Made by a program: the position numbers and the translations under genes
In this document: positions 27,790 through 35,852 of the stretch, piece after piece
How the letters are laid out: each line of letters opens with the position of its first letter
Position numbering within the stretch: position 1 is the stretch's first letter
The notes under the pieces: model-generated
Told to the model about the DNA's origin: nothing
Seen by the model: the letters and a program-made list of their open reading frames with translations, nothing else
The model's database searches: none
NCBI RefSeq assembly: GCF_020966635.1
Contig: NZ_JAJKFQ010000005.1
Span: 956,481 to 1,020,480 of the forward strand
Direction: 5' to 3'
Length of the DNA stretch: 64,000 bases
DNA from: Stieleria sp. JC731
GTDB lineage: Bacteria > Planctomycetota > Planctomycetia > Pirellulales > Pirellulaceae

Positions 27790-29056
27790 AGATCGAAGGG
27801 TCGAATGGGTTTTCGACTTTGGGCATGCGTCGAACCCCTTCGTTCGTTGCGCCGTTTTGGGGCAAGTTTTGCGAATCCTCTTGAAGGTTCTGATCTGCCC
27901 AAGGGTTTGAGGTTGGTGTCGGAATTGACTGAGCCGCTCGCATCTCAGGTGAGTTCAAAACGGCTGAAGCAGGAGTCGACCCAGAGGGTGCGGTGATGTT
28001 GCTTTGGAAAGCTTCCGTGCCATCCGAGTGCGCGTTGGTGCTTGGCGAACGCTGTCCGAATTGACTCGTATCACCGTTGCTTGTTCCTGACAATTGGTTC
28101 AGCCAATGGTCTAGACGCTGCATCATTGCCGAGCGTTCGTTGCCGAAGGAGTGATTGCTGCCACCATGCCCATCGCTCGCCCTGACGCGGATGACGCTTG
28201 CTTGGGGATTTTCGCGGTCAACGAATTCCAAGATCGACGCGATGTTGTCTCGCGCGGTTGTTGCCGGAGCCCATCTTGCTCGCGAGGCTGGGTGGATCTG
28301 GAATGCTCGATCGTTCGATTCGTGTTTGGTGTGGCAATTGTTGCAGCGATTAAGAAAGATCGGCTGCACGCGAGCTTGGAAGTGATAGACAAGTTCGTCC
28401 GGCAGGCCAGAATTGTTTTGTGACGGCTGTGAAGTCTCCTCGGCGGGTTCTTCATGTGAGACCGTTTGGATCGCAGATTCGGCGTCGGCTGGCTTGGGTG
28501 ATGATTGTTCGAGTTCGTTTCGCAAGCGAGAGGCGATCTGTTTTAGAAGCCGACTGGTTTCGGGATGTCTTGGTTCCAGTGCTCGAGCCAGCAAGGCATC
28601 TTGCGCGGCTTGCCGTATCATTCCGTATCGAAGGTACCAACGGACATCATTTTGAATCGCTTTTAGATCGACATCGATTCGGTTGCTTTTTCGATACGCG
28701 TACAACGCTTCGATCGACGGAGCCACATGCATAATTTGCTGCGCCGAAACCCGGAGTGACGATCCGTCACCGCGATCGACTTCGACCAATTCGCCCAGTG
28801 GCAACACACGTCCGACAAGCAGGTTGTCGTTTCGAAGTAAGACGTAGGATGGTGACTCGGCGACGGCGGGCGACGCCGTTTTCAACACAGGTGTGCTGTC
28901 ATGAGGCGTTGATAGGGTTGTATCTGGAAACGGAAACGCATTCGGTGGTGCGGCGTCAACCGTTGCAAAACTAGCAATCGCCCATGGCATCGCAATTCCG
29001 ATCGCCATAACGGCGATTCGAAAATGTCGGAAGGAGGCGGTGGAAACGGTTCGCAT
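27764..29056 (-). CDS. Exported protein with one c-type heme motif
   Basis: The protein has 430 aa from the ATG at 29056; an upstream in-frame TTG is less likely. The N-terminal signal is about residues 10-36 (IAVMAIGIAMPWAIASFATVDA). Residues 60-180 contain a strand-rich piece (SYVLLRNDNLLVGRVLPLGELVEVDRGDGSSLRVSAQQI) and then a helical repeat-like segment. A single C-N-N-C-H near residue 236, preceded by 'HFQARVQPIFLNRC', is the planctomycete cytochrome-like pattern for covalent heme. The remaining C-terminal ~130 residues are Ser/Asn/Pro-rich and probably disordered. Electron transfer is plausible, but no partner enzyme is nearby and the heme may be structural. It converges on the DUF368 gene with a 26-bp tail overlap. 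Confidence 0.78.
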   Translation of the reverse strand: MRTVSTASFRHFRIAVMAIGIAMPWAIASFATVDAAPPNAFPFPDTTLSTPHDSTPVLKTASPAVAESPSYVLLRNDNLLVGRVLPLGELVEVDRGDGSSLRVSAQQIMHVAPSIEALYAYRKSNRIDVDLKAIQNDVRWYLRYGMIRQAAQDALLARALEPRHPETSRLLKQIASRLRNELEQSSPKPADAESAIQTVSHEEPAEETSQPSQNNSGLPDELVYHFQARVQPIFLNRCNNCHTKHESNDRAFQIHPASRARWAPATTARDNIASILEFVDRENPQASVIRVRASDGHGGSNHSFGNERSAMMQRLDHWLNQLSGTSNGDTSQFGQRSPSTNAHSDGTEAFQSNITAPSGSTPASAVLNSPEMRAAQSIPTPTSNPWADQNLQEDSQNLPQNGATNEGVRRMPKVENPFDPSIFNRRFHPE

Positions 29057-29580
29057 GATGAATGCCAAAACGATCTTGGTTTTCGCGGGGTCGGGCAACG
29101 GAGCGATGAAGGCTGGCTAATCAGTGGAAGCTAACAAATGTTTTTGCCGCCATCGGATCAGTTCCGGTTTTGGGATTCGCTTGGCCTGATCATCGCTTCG
29201 AAAAAGCCGGAAAGAACCGCCAAGATTTCTCCCACACGCGTTCACCAGCTAGCAAGATCATCAAGCTGGCGTCAACAGAGAATTCGCAATCTGGTGTCAA
29301 AGTGCCCTGTCAAAAGCGGTATTCATAAGCCTGGTTCTTTACCCCGGATTGGCAGGTTCAAGATGTCTGCTTGGGTGTGGATCACGCAATCGTGTTACGC
29401 ACGATTGGGGCGATGCAACGTAGACCTGAACAAGCAATCTTGCTAAGAAAAAGGTTTCGACAATGCCTTTTCACAACATTGTGTTCGAGAACCCCATTGC
29501 GACTTGAGTGAGTCGCTGCGTTTTCGTTGATTTCAAAAGGCATCCTAAAACTGCAAACTCTCTCGACGCCGAAGGACCGA
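29057..29580. other. Divergent intergenic region, no gene seen
   Basis: These 524 bases lie between the cytochrome-like gene and the glycosyltransferase operon. No repeat from the families above, no tRNA and no convincing small gene was found. An open stretch at 29527-29580 is the in-frame upstream part of the glycosyltransferase gene and lacks a ribosome site. Confidence 0.4.
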
Positions 29581-31011
29581 ATGTCGACGAAGCCATGCCA
29601 GCCGAGAATCCTTTTCGTCGACGACAACGTCCGGTCGATCGGTGGGCATTATTTGGAACTCGCCAGTTTGCTGGCCGAAGGCGCCTCGTCCCTTGGGTAT
29701 CAGGCTGAGCTTGCAAGTCATCGCAATCTAGGTGGTTTGGTCGCATCAGGCGAACAGGATTCGCGTTTATCTGCATTTAAACTTCACCCGGTTTTTTCAG
29801 TCCGAAGGATGGAAAACTGGTCGCTGGGAATCGATGGTCCATCGAACTGCAAACGGGACTTGAGCGGCAGGCCCGTCGGTACCACCACGAATCGGCTTCG
29901 TCAGCGGATGTCAGACTTACTTTGTCGGCCGACACGCCGACCGACTGCGATGCTGGAAGCATGGTCCGATAATTTTTTGAAAGCCCTTCGCGACTTTAAG
30001 CCAAGCGAACATGACATTGTTGTGGTCAACACTGGCGGCGATTTTCAGTTGACTGCACTTGCCAATGCGGTCAAACGTTTTTCGGTCGGGAATCCCCTTC
30101 AGTCGCTGCGGATGCATGTCATCTTTCACTTCGCCGTTTACGATGATCGCCCCGATCGACGAGCCAATTTGTTTGGCGAACAAATCAACGAAGCAATTGA
30201 AGGGATTCATGAGGCGGGGCCGCACCGAATTCGACTGCATGCGACAACCGAGCCGCTACGCGAGCAAATGCGAGCAGTCGGAGTCGTTGCGAGCGACGTT
30301 CCCTATCCGACTCGTGAACCTATTTCTGTGAAGTCATATGTAGCTGCCAACGTCAGCAAACAAACTGATCAACGGCCCATCAAGCTTTTGTTGGCAGGAC
30401 TACCGCGAGCGGAAAAAGGACGCGACCAGATCAAGTCGATGCTTAGCGGTATTGAGCTCGATCATATGCGTTCCGGTCAATTCAGTGTCTCGATGCAATG
30501 TGATCCCAATCGTTGGCAGCGGGTGATTCCCGATTCGATGGCGGACCTCTATCAACAAGCTGTCCAAGGTCTGGCGACTGGATTGGACAACGATGCGCCA
30601 CTTGAGATCAAACACGGGAACCTTGACAACTTGCAGTATCACCAATGGCTCGATAGCGCTGACATCGGTTTGTTCTTATACGACCCTAGCCGCTACGTCG
30701 CTCGCTGCAGCGGCGTTTTGCTCGAGACGATGGTGCGTGGTGCTGCCGCGATTGTCCCTGATCGGTGCTGGTTAGCGGATCAGGTCCGGCAAGTCGAAAG
30801 TGAACTTGGTGGCAACAAGATCGGATGGATTTATCAATCGATCGAACAGATTCCCGAGCTTCTCAGTCAGGTTCAAACCGAGTTTGCGGAAGTCCGGGCG
30901 AACTGCGTCCGTGTCGCCGGTTATCTTGCCGAACGACATTCCGGAAAAAATACACTTCTCGAAATGGGGCTCCGACCGGCATCCTCAATGGGCTCCAGTC
31001 AGGCGGCATAG
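29581..31011 (+). CDS. Glycosyltransferase (GT-B fold, GT4-like)
   Basis: The protein has 476 aa from the ATG at 29581. The N-terminus 'PRILFVDDNVRSIGGHYLELASLLAEGA' is the usual Rossmann start of GT4-type enzymes (a 'GGxxxH' loop). The second Rossmann domain has 'IKLLLAGLPRAEKGRDQIKSML' (the donor-binding motif near residue 265) and 'LDSADIGLFLYDPSRYVARCSGVLLETMVRGAAAIVP', the C-terminal segment where the acidic E-x7-E motif is normally found; here it reads CSGVLLETMVRGAA. The likely role is sugar transfer in cell-surface glycan synthesis. The stop codon overlaps the ribosome-binding site of the next gene, with a 13-bp gap, so the two form an operon. Confidence 0.82.
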   Translation: MSTKPCQPRILFVDDNVRSIGGHYLELASLLAEGASSLGYQAELASHRNLGGLVASGEQDSRLSAFKLHPVFSVRRMENWSLGIDGPSNCKRDLSGRPVGTTTNRLRQRMSDLLCRPTRRPTAMLEAWSDNFLKALRDFKPSEHDIVVVNTGGDFQLTALANAVKRFSVGNPLQSLRMHVIFHFAVYDDRPDRRANLFGEQINEAIEGIHEAGPHRIRLHATTEPLREQMRAVGVVASDVPYPTREPISVKSYVAANVSKQTDQRPIKLLLAGLPRAEKGRDQIKSMLSGIELDHMRSGQFSVSMQCDPNRWQRVIPDSMADLYQQAVQGLATGLDNDAPLEIKHGNLDNLQYHQWLDSADIGLFLYDPSRYVARCSGVLLETMVRGAAAIVPDRCWLADQVRQVESELGGNKIGWIYQSIEQIPELLSQVQTEFAEVRANCVRVAGYLAERHSGKNTLLEMGLRPASSMGSSQAA

Positions 31012-31015
31012 GAGG
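31010..31015 (+). promoter_or_regulatory. Ribosome-binding site of the second glycosyltransferase gene
   Basis: AGGAGG, nine bases before the ATG at 31025 and overlapping the stop codon of the preceding gene. It fixes the start at 31025 even though the frame is open 75 codons further upstream. Confidence 0.8.
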
Positions 31016-31024
31016 CTTGAAACA

Positions 31025-32179
31025 ATGAAGCTAAAGCATCTTCTCCGCTATCCGTCATGCATTCAGACTGCAAAGGCTCTGCTGAAGCGTGACGAATTCC
31101 TGCGGCCAGATTATCGCGGTTCGATCGGGTTGGATCTTTACACCGACCATTTGTTGTTCGATTGCGGGCGACATTTGACGTGTATCGCTGCGTTGGCAAC
31201 ACAGGCCGGACTTGAGGTCCATTTGCGTTGCAGCAAATGGATGCTTGCCGCGATTGCGCACAAGCCGTTGGGGCGTCAGTTTTTGTCGATGGACCATGTT
31301 CAATGGTTGGCCCCGTCGCAGATCTTTCCGGGGCATGCGGTCGTGCTTTGTGATGTTGCCGAGTACCAAGCCAATCGGATCCATGCGGGGCAGCACCTGA
31401 TCGAAATGCTGATCGGAAGCGACGTGGTGCCGGGAACGATGGCAATGCCTTACCCGACTCACCCACGCCAAATCACTAGCGAAAGCATCGCCGATCGCGG
31501 TCGGCTCCGTCAGCAGACAAAGCATGGCATCTTTTTCGCGGGCAATCAAAAGCAGCGGTATGGCCGATCGAAAATGGAGAATCAGTTCGGAGTGATTTCC
31601 AGGCTCGAGATCATCTCCACGTTGCAGCAAGCATTCCCACAGCAGGTCTGCACAAGCGTCGCGGCAGCTTCAAACGTGCAAGATATTGTCTTGGTTGATA
31701 CGTCCGTCGACAGGATTGATGTTGATCAATGGATGTCAACCCTCGCGGCGCATCAATTCTTCGTTTGTTGTCCTGGTGCGGCGCAGCCGATGTGCCACAA
31801 CGTCATCGAAGCGATGAGTGTCGGAGTGATTCCGATCATCGAATATGACGACCGATTCAGGCCGGTCTTGCAAGATGGTGAGAACTGCATCGCCTTTCGG
31901 GGACGGCAAGGGTTGGTCAAATCGATTCAGCGTATCAACGCCATGAGCGTTGGCGAACGATTGAGAATTTCCGCGAATGTCTCGCGTTACTTTGACCGCC
32001 ATCTTGATGGTGTCGTCTTTCTACGTAGGCTGTTCGAAGCTGGACGCTTGCGCCGCGACAATTATGTCTCGATGCCATTTCACGAGTCCAACTTGTTCGA
32101 TCCGGCGTCTGTTTCTGTCGAAGCGGACAAAAACGACGATCCAAAATCGATCGGTTCTGGGCGACGTCACGCAGCATAG
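31025..32179 (+). CDS. Glycosyltransferase, exostosin-like
   Basis: The protein has 384 aa from the ATG at 31025. The N-terminal half starts MKLKHLLRYPSCIQTAK and contains 'HLIEMLIGSDVVPGTMAMPYPTHPRQI'. The C-terminal half has 'GIFFAGNQKQRYGRSKMENQFGVISRLEI', followed by 'FFVCCPGAAQPMCHNVIEAMSVGVIPIIEYDDRFRPVLQDGENCIAF'. This is the exostosin/GT47-like donor-binding pattern, in which a conserved acidic residue after 'CPG..P' and the 'EAMSxGxIPI' helix contact the nucleotide sugar. A role in polysaccharide or glycoprotein synthesis is likely, together with the upstream GT4-like enzyme. The acceptor and linkage are unknown. Copy C of the dispersed repeat begins 18 bp after its stop codon. Confidence 0.75.
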   Translation: MKLKHLLRYPSCIQTAKALLKRDEFLRPDYRGSIGLDLYTDHLLFDCGRHLTCIAALATQAGLEVHLRCSKWMLAAIAHKPLGRQFLSMDHVQWLAPSQIFPGHAVVLCDVAEYQANRIHAGQHLIEMLIGSDVVPGTMAMPYPTHPRQITSESIADRGRLRQQTKHGIFFAGNQKQRYGRSKMENQFGVISRLEIISTLQQAFPQQVCTSVAAASNVQDIVLVDTSVDRIDVDQWMSTLAAHQFFVCCPGAAQPMCHNVIEAMSVGVIPIIEYDDRFRPVLQDGENCIAFRGRQGLVKSIQRINAMSVGERLRISANVSRYFDRHLDGVVFLRRLFEAGRLRRDNYVSMPFHESNLFDPASVSVEADKNDDPKSIGSGRRHAA

Positions 32180-32196
32180 CAGACGGTTGCCTTTGA

Positions 32197-32297
32197 TTGC
32201 CGCTCTTCAATCCGTGGAAGTAGCGTTCTGTCCTGCCGGTGTTGCTGAAGGGTTGGCGACTTTGTGAGAGTTCACATCTAAAAATTGACAGGTCGTT
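32197..32297 (+). repeat. Dispersed intergenic repeat, copy C
   Basis: It lies 18 bp after the exostosin-like gene, in the same direction. It aligns with copy A along its whole length: tccgtggaagtagcgttc then gcgactttgtgagagttcac then aaaaattgacaggtcgtt. The rest of the 467-bp gap to 32646 shows no gene or further repeat. Confidence 0.65.
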
Positions 32298-32646
32298 AGA
32301 CGAGCACCAGATCTCAGGTCGGTTGTTGTCAAACCGTCGATCTGTTCAACTTGTTATCGGTTTACAGCCGACAGACGAGTTTCTTTGATTCCGCAAAGTT
32401 TGCGTTTTGCACAGCAGTGGTCGCACTGAATAAACGCCATGCCGATGTCATCAGCGCTGCACTTTTATCGATACCGATCGTTTGAGACCGCACTGACAGA
32501 CTCTCCAATAGGTTCGATTCATCATGGAGAGCCCGAGCATCGAAAGGAGTCAGCTAGGGCTTTGACGTCAACTTCGTCGGTCAATCAATCCGTTACAGCT
32601 TGCCGCAACATTGTTTCGCTGAATCCCTATTGCCCCATATCAATCG

Positions 32647-33648
32647 ATGAGAGTGCTCGTTACCGGTCCCGCAGGATTCCTTGGTGGGGAAATTGTTCGC
32701 CAGCTGTTGGAACGTGGAGACGAGGTCGTTGGGGTTTCTCGCGGAGATTACCCGGCACTGGCTTCGCAAGGCGTGGACTACCGCCGGGGGGATCTTTCGG
32801 ACGAGTCGTTCACGCTGTCAGCGGTACGTGATGTCGATGTGGTGGTCCACACTGCAGCGATCGCAGGGGTTTGGGGGGCCGATGAGATGTTTCATCGGAT
32901 CAATACCTTGGCGACGCAACATGTGATCGAAGCGTGCAAACGCAATGGGATCTCCAAGCTGGTTTTCACCAGCAGTCCTAGTGTCACGTTTGGTGGTGAA
33001 GACCAATGCGATCTCGATGAATCTGCGTCCTATCCGGAACGCTGGTTGTGTGCATATCCGCGAACGAAAGCGGCTGCCGAAAAGGCTGTTCTTGATGCCC
33101 ATCATGCCGGAAGCCTGCATGCCTGTGCTTTGCGTCCCCACCTGGTTTGGGGCGAGGATGATCCACACCTGCTGGCACGTGTGATCGACCGAGCGAAAAC
33201 CGGAAAGCTAAAGATCGTTGGCGACGGCAATAACTTGATCGATACGGTTCACGTGATCAACGCCGCCGGTGCACACCTCGATGCGATCGACGCGTTGCAC
33301 AGACAGCCGGATGTAGCGGGGGGGCGAGCCTATTTTATTGCTCAGGATGAGCCAGTGAATTGTTGGGAATGGATCCAGACCATCTGTGAAGCTGCCAACG
33401 TGGATCCTCCAACGAAGCGTGTTTCCTTCGGCGTTGCCTACGCTGCCGGAGCAATGCTGGAAACCGTTTATGGGATCCTCGGAAAGACGCAAGAACCACC
33501 GATGACACGGTTCGTCGCCGCACAGTTGGCCAAGCACCACTATTTCGATATCAGCGCTGCAAAGGAACGGTTGAACTACCGCGTTCGGATCTCGATGGCG
33601 GACGGGCTGCAGAGATTAAAGGACGCGTGGGCGAATCAATCGAATTAA
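32647..33648 (+). CDS. NAD-dependent epimerase/dehydratase (extended SDR, 3beta-HSD-like)
   Basis: The protein has 333 aa. An NAD(P)-binding Rossmann motif starts at residue 1 (MRVLVTGPAGFLGGEIVRQLL), where the usual T-G-x-x-G-x-x-G becomes TGPAGFLG. The catalytic positions are present: Ser in FTSSPSVTFGG near residue 115 and Y-P-R-T-K (AYPRTKAAAEKAV) near 137. The C-terminal half (GDGNNLIDTVHVINAAGAHLDA) resembles 3-beta-hydroxysteroid dehydrogenase/OleD-type SDRs more than nucleotide-sugar epimerases. The substrate is unknown; it could act on a sugar nucleotide, a sterol-like lipid or a beta-hydroxy ketone. No ole or hopanoid gene is adjacent. The gene is flanked by non-coding DNA on both sides. 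Confidence 0.85.
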   Translation: MRVLVTGPAGFLGGEIVRQLLERGDEVVGVSRGDYPALASQGVDYRRGDLSDESFTLSAVRDVDVVVHTAAIAGVWGADEMFHRINTLATQHVIEACKRNGISKLVFTSSPSVTFGGEDQCDLDESASYPERWLCAYPRTKAAAEKAVLDAHHAGSLHACALRPHLVWGEDDPHLLARVIDRAKTGKLKIVGDGNNLIDTVHVINAAGAHLDAIDALHRQPDVAGGRAYFIAQDEPVNCWEWIQTICEAANVDPPTKRVSFGVAYAAGAMLETVYGILGKTQEPPMTRFVAAQLAKHHYFDISAAKERLNYRVRISMADGLQRLKDAWANQSN

Positions 33649-33761
33649 ATAGGGGAACGCAAGCTCCGTTTTTATCAGTGAACCTGTGAATCAGTTAAAC
33701 TGTAAAGAGTCATCGGCAGCGTTTGCCGTCCGCCAAAACACGTTGTGAATCCAGGTCCGAA

Positions 33762-34289
33762 ATGACGACAAGTGATGTTCGAAACATCGAATCCTTGGAA
33801 CGGTTTCGTCAGGGGGTTCTCAAACTCGCCGACGATTGGGACAAGACGCTCCAGGAAATCCGCATCAGCGTTCATCGGGCTCAGCGATATTACAGCGATG
33901 AAGTTCCCCGGTATTGGCGACATCAAGTTGAAAAAGCCGAGCAGGAACTGACTGAGTCGAAAGACGAGCTGCAACGCAAACAGTCCGCCGCGCGGGCGTC
34001 TGATCGGGTGAGCGCATTGGAAGCGCAAAAGCGAGTCGCTCGGGCCAAAGCACGGTTAGATCTTTGCCGCGAACGTCAGCGATCTGCAAAGTCATTGTCG
34101 ATTGAAATCAGCCACCAATGCGACGAGATGCTAGGGCCGCTGGCTGATATGACCGACCACAGCGAAAATCAATTGCCGGCGGCAGCGGCAAAGCTGCAAA
34201 ACTGGCTCGAGGCACTACATCGATATACCGATTCGTCGTCGCTGCCTCGAATCGAAAAAGTCAATCCGGACAACGAGCAATCTACGTAA
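33762..34289 (+). CDS. Coiled-coil protein, function unknown
   Basis: The protein has 175 aa from the ATG at 33762. It is almost wholly helical and charged: a first helical block, 'LERFRQGVLKLADDWDKTLQEIRISVHRAQRYYSDEVPRYWRHQVEKAEQ', then a heptad-rich coiled coil from about residue 65 to 125 (EQELTESKDELQRKQ, ALEAQKRVARAKARLDLCRERQRSA). There are no signal peptide, membrane helix or metal motif, so it is probably cytoplasmic. The spacing to the next gene is only 6 bp, and both lie on the same strand, so the two are almost certainly one operon. I cannot assign a function. The shape suggests a structural or scaffold role, or a partner for the helical-repeat protein encoded downstream. Confidence 0.75.
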   Translation: MTTSDVRNIESLERFRQGVLKLADDWDKTLQEIRISVHRAQRYYSDEVPRYWRHQVEKAEQELTESKDELQRKQSAARASDRVSALEAQKRVARAKARLDLCRERQRSAKSLSIEISHQCDEMLGPLADMTDHSENQLPAAAAKLQNWLEALHRYTDSSSLPRIEKVNPDNEQST

Positions 34290-34295
34290 CAGACT

Positions 34296-35513
34296 ATGCA
34301 ATCTGAAGTATCAACACGGTCGGACCAGGACGCCGGACTTTTAGACAACATTCGGAACGCCTCTGGCAGTCCGAGAGAGATGTTGGAGCAACTTGTGTCT
34401 TTCTATCGCCAGCAGCAGCTGCCCATGGAGTTGTTCGAGGCACGCAAGTTGTTGGTACGTGACCAACTGGGGTTGCCTTTGGTTACCGAAAGCAATGAAC
34501 CGATCCGCGACGATGAGACCGAGCGGCAGCTGGAGCAAGGCTTGCTACAGGCTTGCCGAGAATCCGGAGAAATGCTGCTGCGACAAGGGCGTGTATTCGA
34601 AGGTTGGACGTATCTGCGACCGGTTGGCGACAACGAATTGGTTCGTGGATTGTTGGCCGAGGTTCCAATTACCGAAGACAACTGCGAAGAGATGCAACGT
34701 GTGTTACTACACGAAGGCGTCGATGTCGCACGTGGATACCAATCGGTTTTGGATTTCCAGGGGACGTGCAACAGTATCACCGTCTACGATCAGTTTGTGG
34801 TTCAGCGTTCCAAAGCGGATCGACAAGCAGCGGGGGCTTGTCTGCTTGAGCATTTTTACAAAGAGCTAACCGACTTGGTCCGTGAAGACATCACGTCACG
34901 CGACAAGGCACCCGGGCCAAACGAAACCTTACACGAAATGCTGGTCGCACGACCGTGGGTGTTGAAGGAAGGCGGCTATCATCTTGATACGACACACTTG
35001 TCGGCGACAGTGCGGATCGCCTCGGTCCTGACCGATCCCGATCGTCTACGCAAGGCATGGGAGTTGACCCAATACGGGCGACAGCTTCACCATCAATTCC
35101 AGTACCCCGGCGATGAACCCTTTGTCGATTTCTATCCGGCTTACTCGGCCTACTATGCGATATTGCTGGGCGAAAACGTCGATGCAGGATTGAAGCTTTT
35201 TCAGCGAAAGGCACTTTCCGTTGACCCACAACAGCATGGTACCGGGGCGATCGAAACGTATGTCGATTTACTTGATCGTGTCGGACGACCACTCGAAGCG
35301 ATCGAGTTCGCAGTCAAGCACGTTCCCGAAGATGTTGCCGCAGCGACTTTGGTACCACAATTGATCGAGATCGCACAACATGCCGATGCGGTTCCAAGTT
35401 CGGAAGAATCTTCGAAGGATGAAGCTTACGAAATGATTATGGATTACTGCGTCGATCGAGGTGACGCGCTAAGTTTGGCGATCGCGAAGCACAGCGAGAT
35501 GCGAAAATCCTGA
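34296..35513 (+). CDS. Helical-repeat protein, function unknown
   Basis: The protein has 405 aa with no signal peptide. It is predominantly alpha-helical with TPR/SEL1-like stretches. Examples are 'SPREMLEQLVSFYRQQQLPMELFEARKLLV' near the N-terminus and 'AYYAILLGENVDAGLKLFQRKALSVDP', 'IETYVDLLDRVGRPLEAIEFAVKHVP' in the C-terminal third. A central block (HEMLVARPWVLKEGGYHLDTTHLSATVRIASVL) has conserved-looking His/Asp residues but matches no catalytic motif I know. It starts 6 bp after the coiled-coil gene and probably works with it. It may be a lineage-specific planctomycete family. It is followed by a 339-bp gap carrying an 8-bp perfect inverted repeat (GATCGCTG/CAGCGATC, 35730-35764) and repeat copy D. 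Confidence 0.75.
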   Translation: MQSEVSTRSDQDAGLLDNIRNASGSPREMLEQLVSFYRQQQLPMELFEARKLLVRDQLGLPLVTESNEPIRDDETERQLEQGLLQACRESGEMLLRQGRVFEGWTYLRPVGDNELVRGLLAEVPITEDNCEEMQRVLLHEGVDVARGYQSVLDFQGTCNSITVYDQFVVQRSKADRQAAGACLLEHFYKELTDLVREDITSRDKAPGPNETLHEMLVARPWVLKEGGYHLDTTHLSATVRIASVLTDPDRLRKAWELTQYGRQLHHQFQYPGDEPFVDFYPAYSAYYAILLGENVDAGLKLFQRKALSVDPQQHGTGAIETYVDLLDRVGRPLEAIEFAVKHVPEDVAAATLVPQLIEIAQHADAVPSSEESSKDEAYEMIMDYCVDRGDALSLAIAKHSEMRKS

Positions 35514-35765
35514 GTCTGGAATATTCCTAGACTTTTTGAAATTTTGGTTGCCTATCAGCTATATCGATACCAGTGATTTCGATACCAGCGATGCCGACTT
35601 GCCCTGAGTAAACGTTTTTCGCGTTCAAAGAAAAATGCCAGCCGGCCGCGTCACCAACGAAATTTGCCGGGTTCGTTGTTGACGCGTCCGACTGGCATCC
35701 TAGGACGATTAAGCCGAGTCGTTGAAGTCGATCGCTGCAGAGTATTTCCTCTTGAACAGCGATCC

Positions 35766-35852
35766 TGTTGTTTTCCATCCTCGGCTTTCACGCTGGTTTC
35801 GCGGAGTCGAATTTGACTTTGCGAGGGACCAAACCTGAAAATCCTTAAGTCG
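35766..35852 (+). repeat. Dispersed intergenic repeat, copy D
   Basis: It shares gactttgcgagggaccaaac and cctgaaaatccttaagtcgc with copies A-C; the left part is the least preserved. It lies between the convergent ends of the helical-repeat gene and the 1039-aa gene and stops at the latter's stop codon. Confidence 0.55.

Noticed and set aside
32439-32831. A 130-codon open frame before the epimerase gene
   Set aside because: It overlaps the start of the epimerase gene in another frame and shows no domain; the Rossmann N-terminus of the epimerase is decisive.
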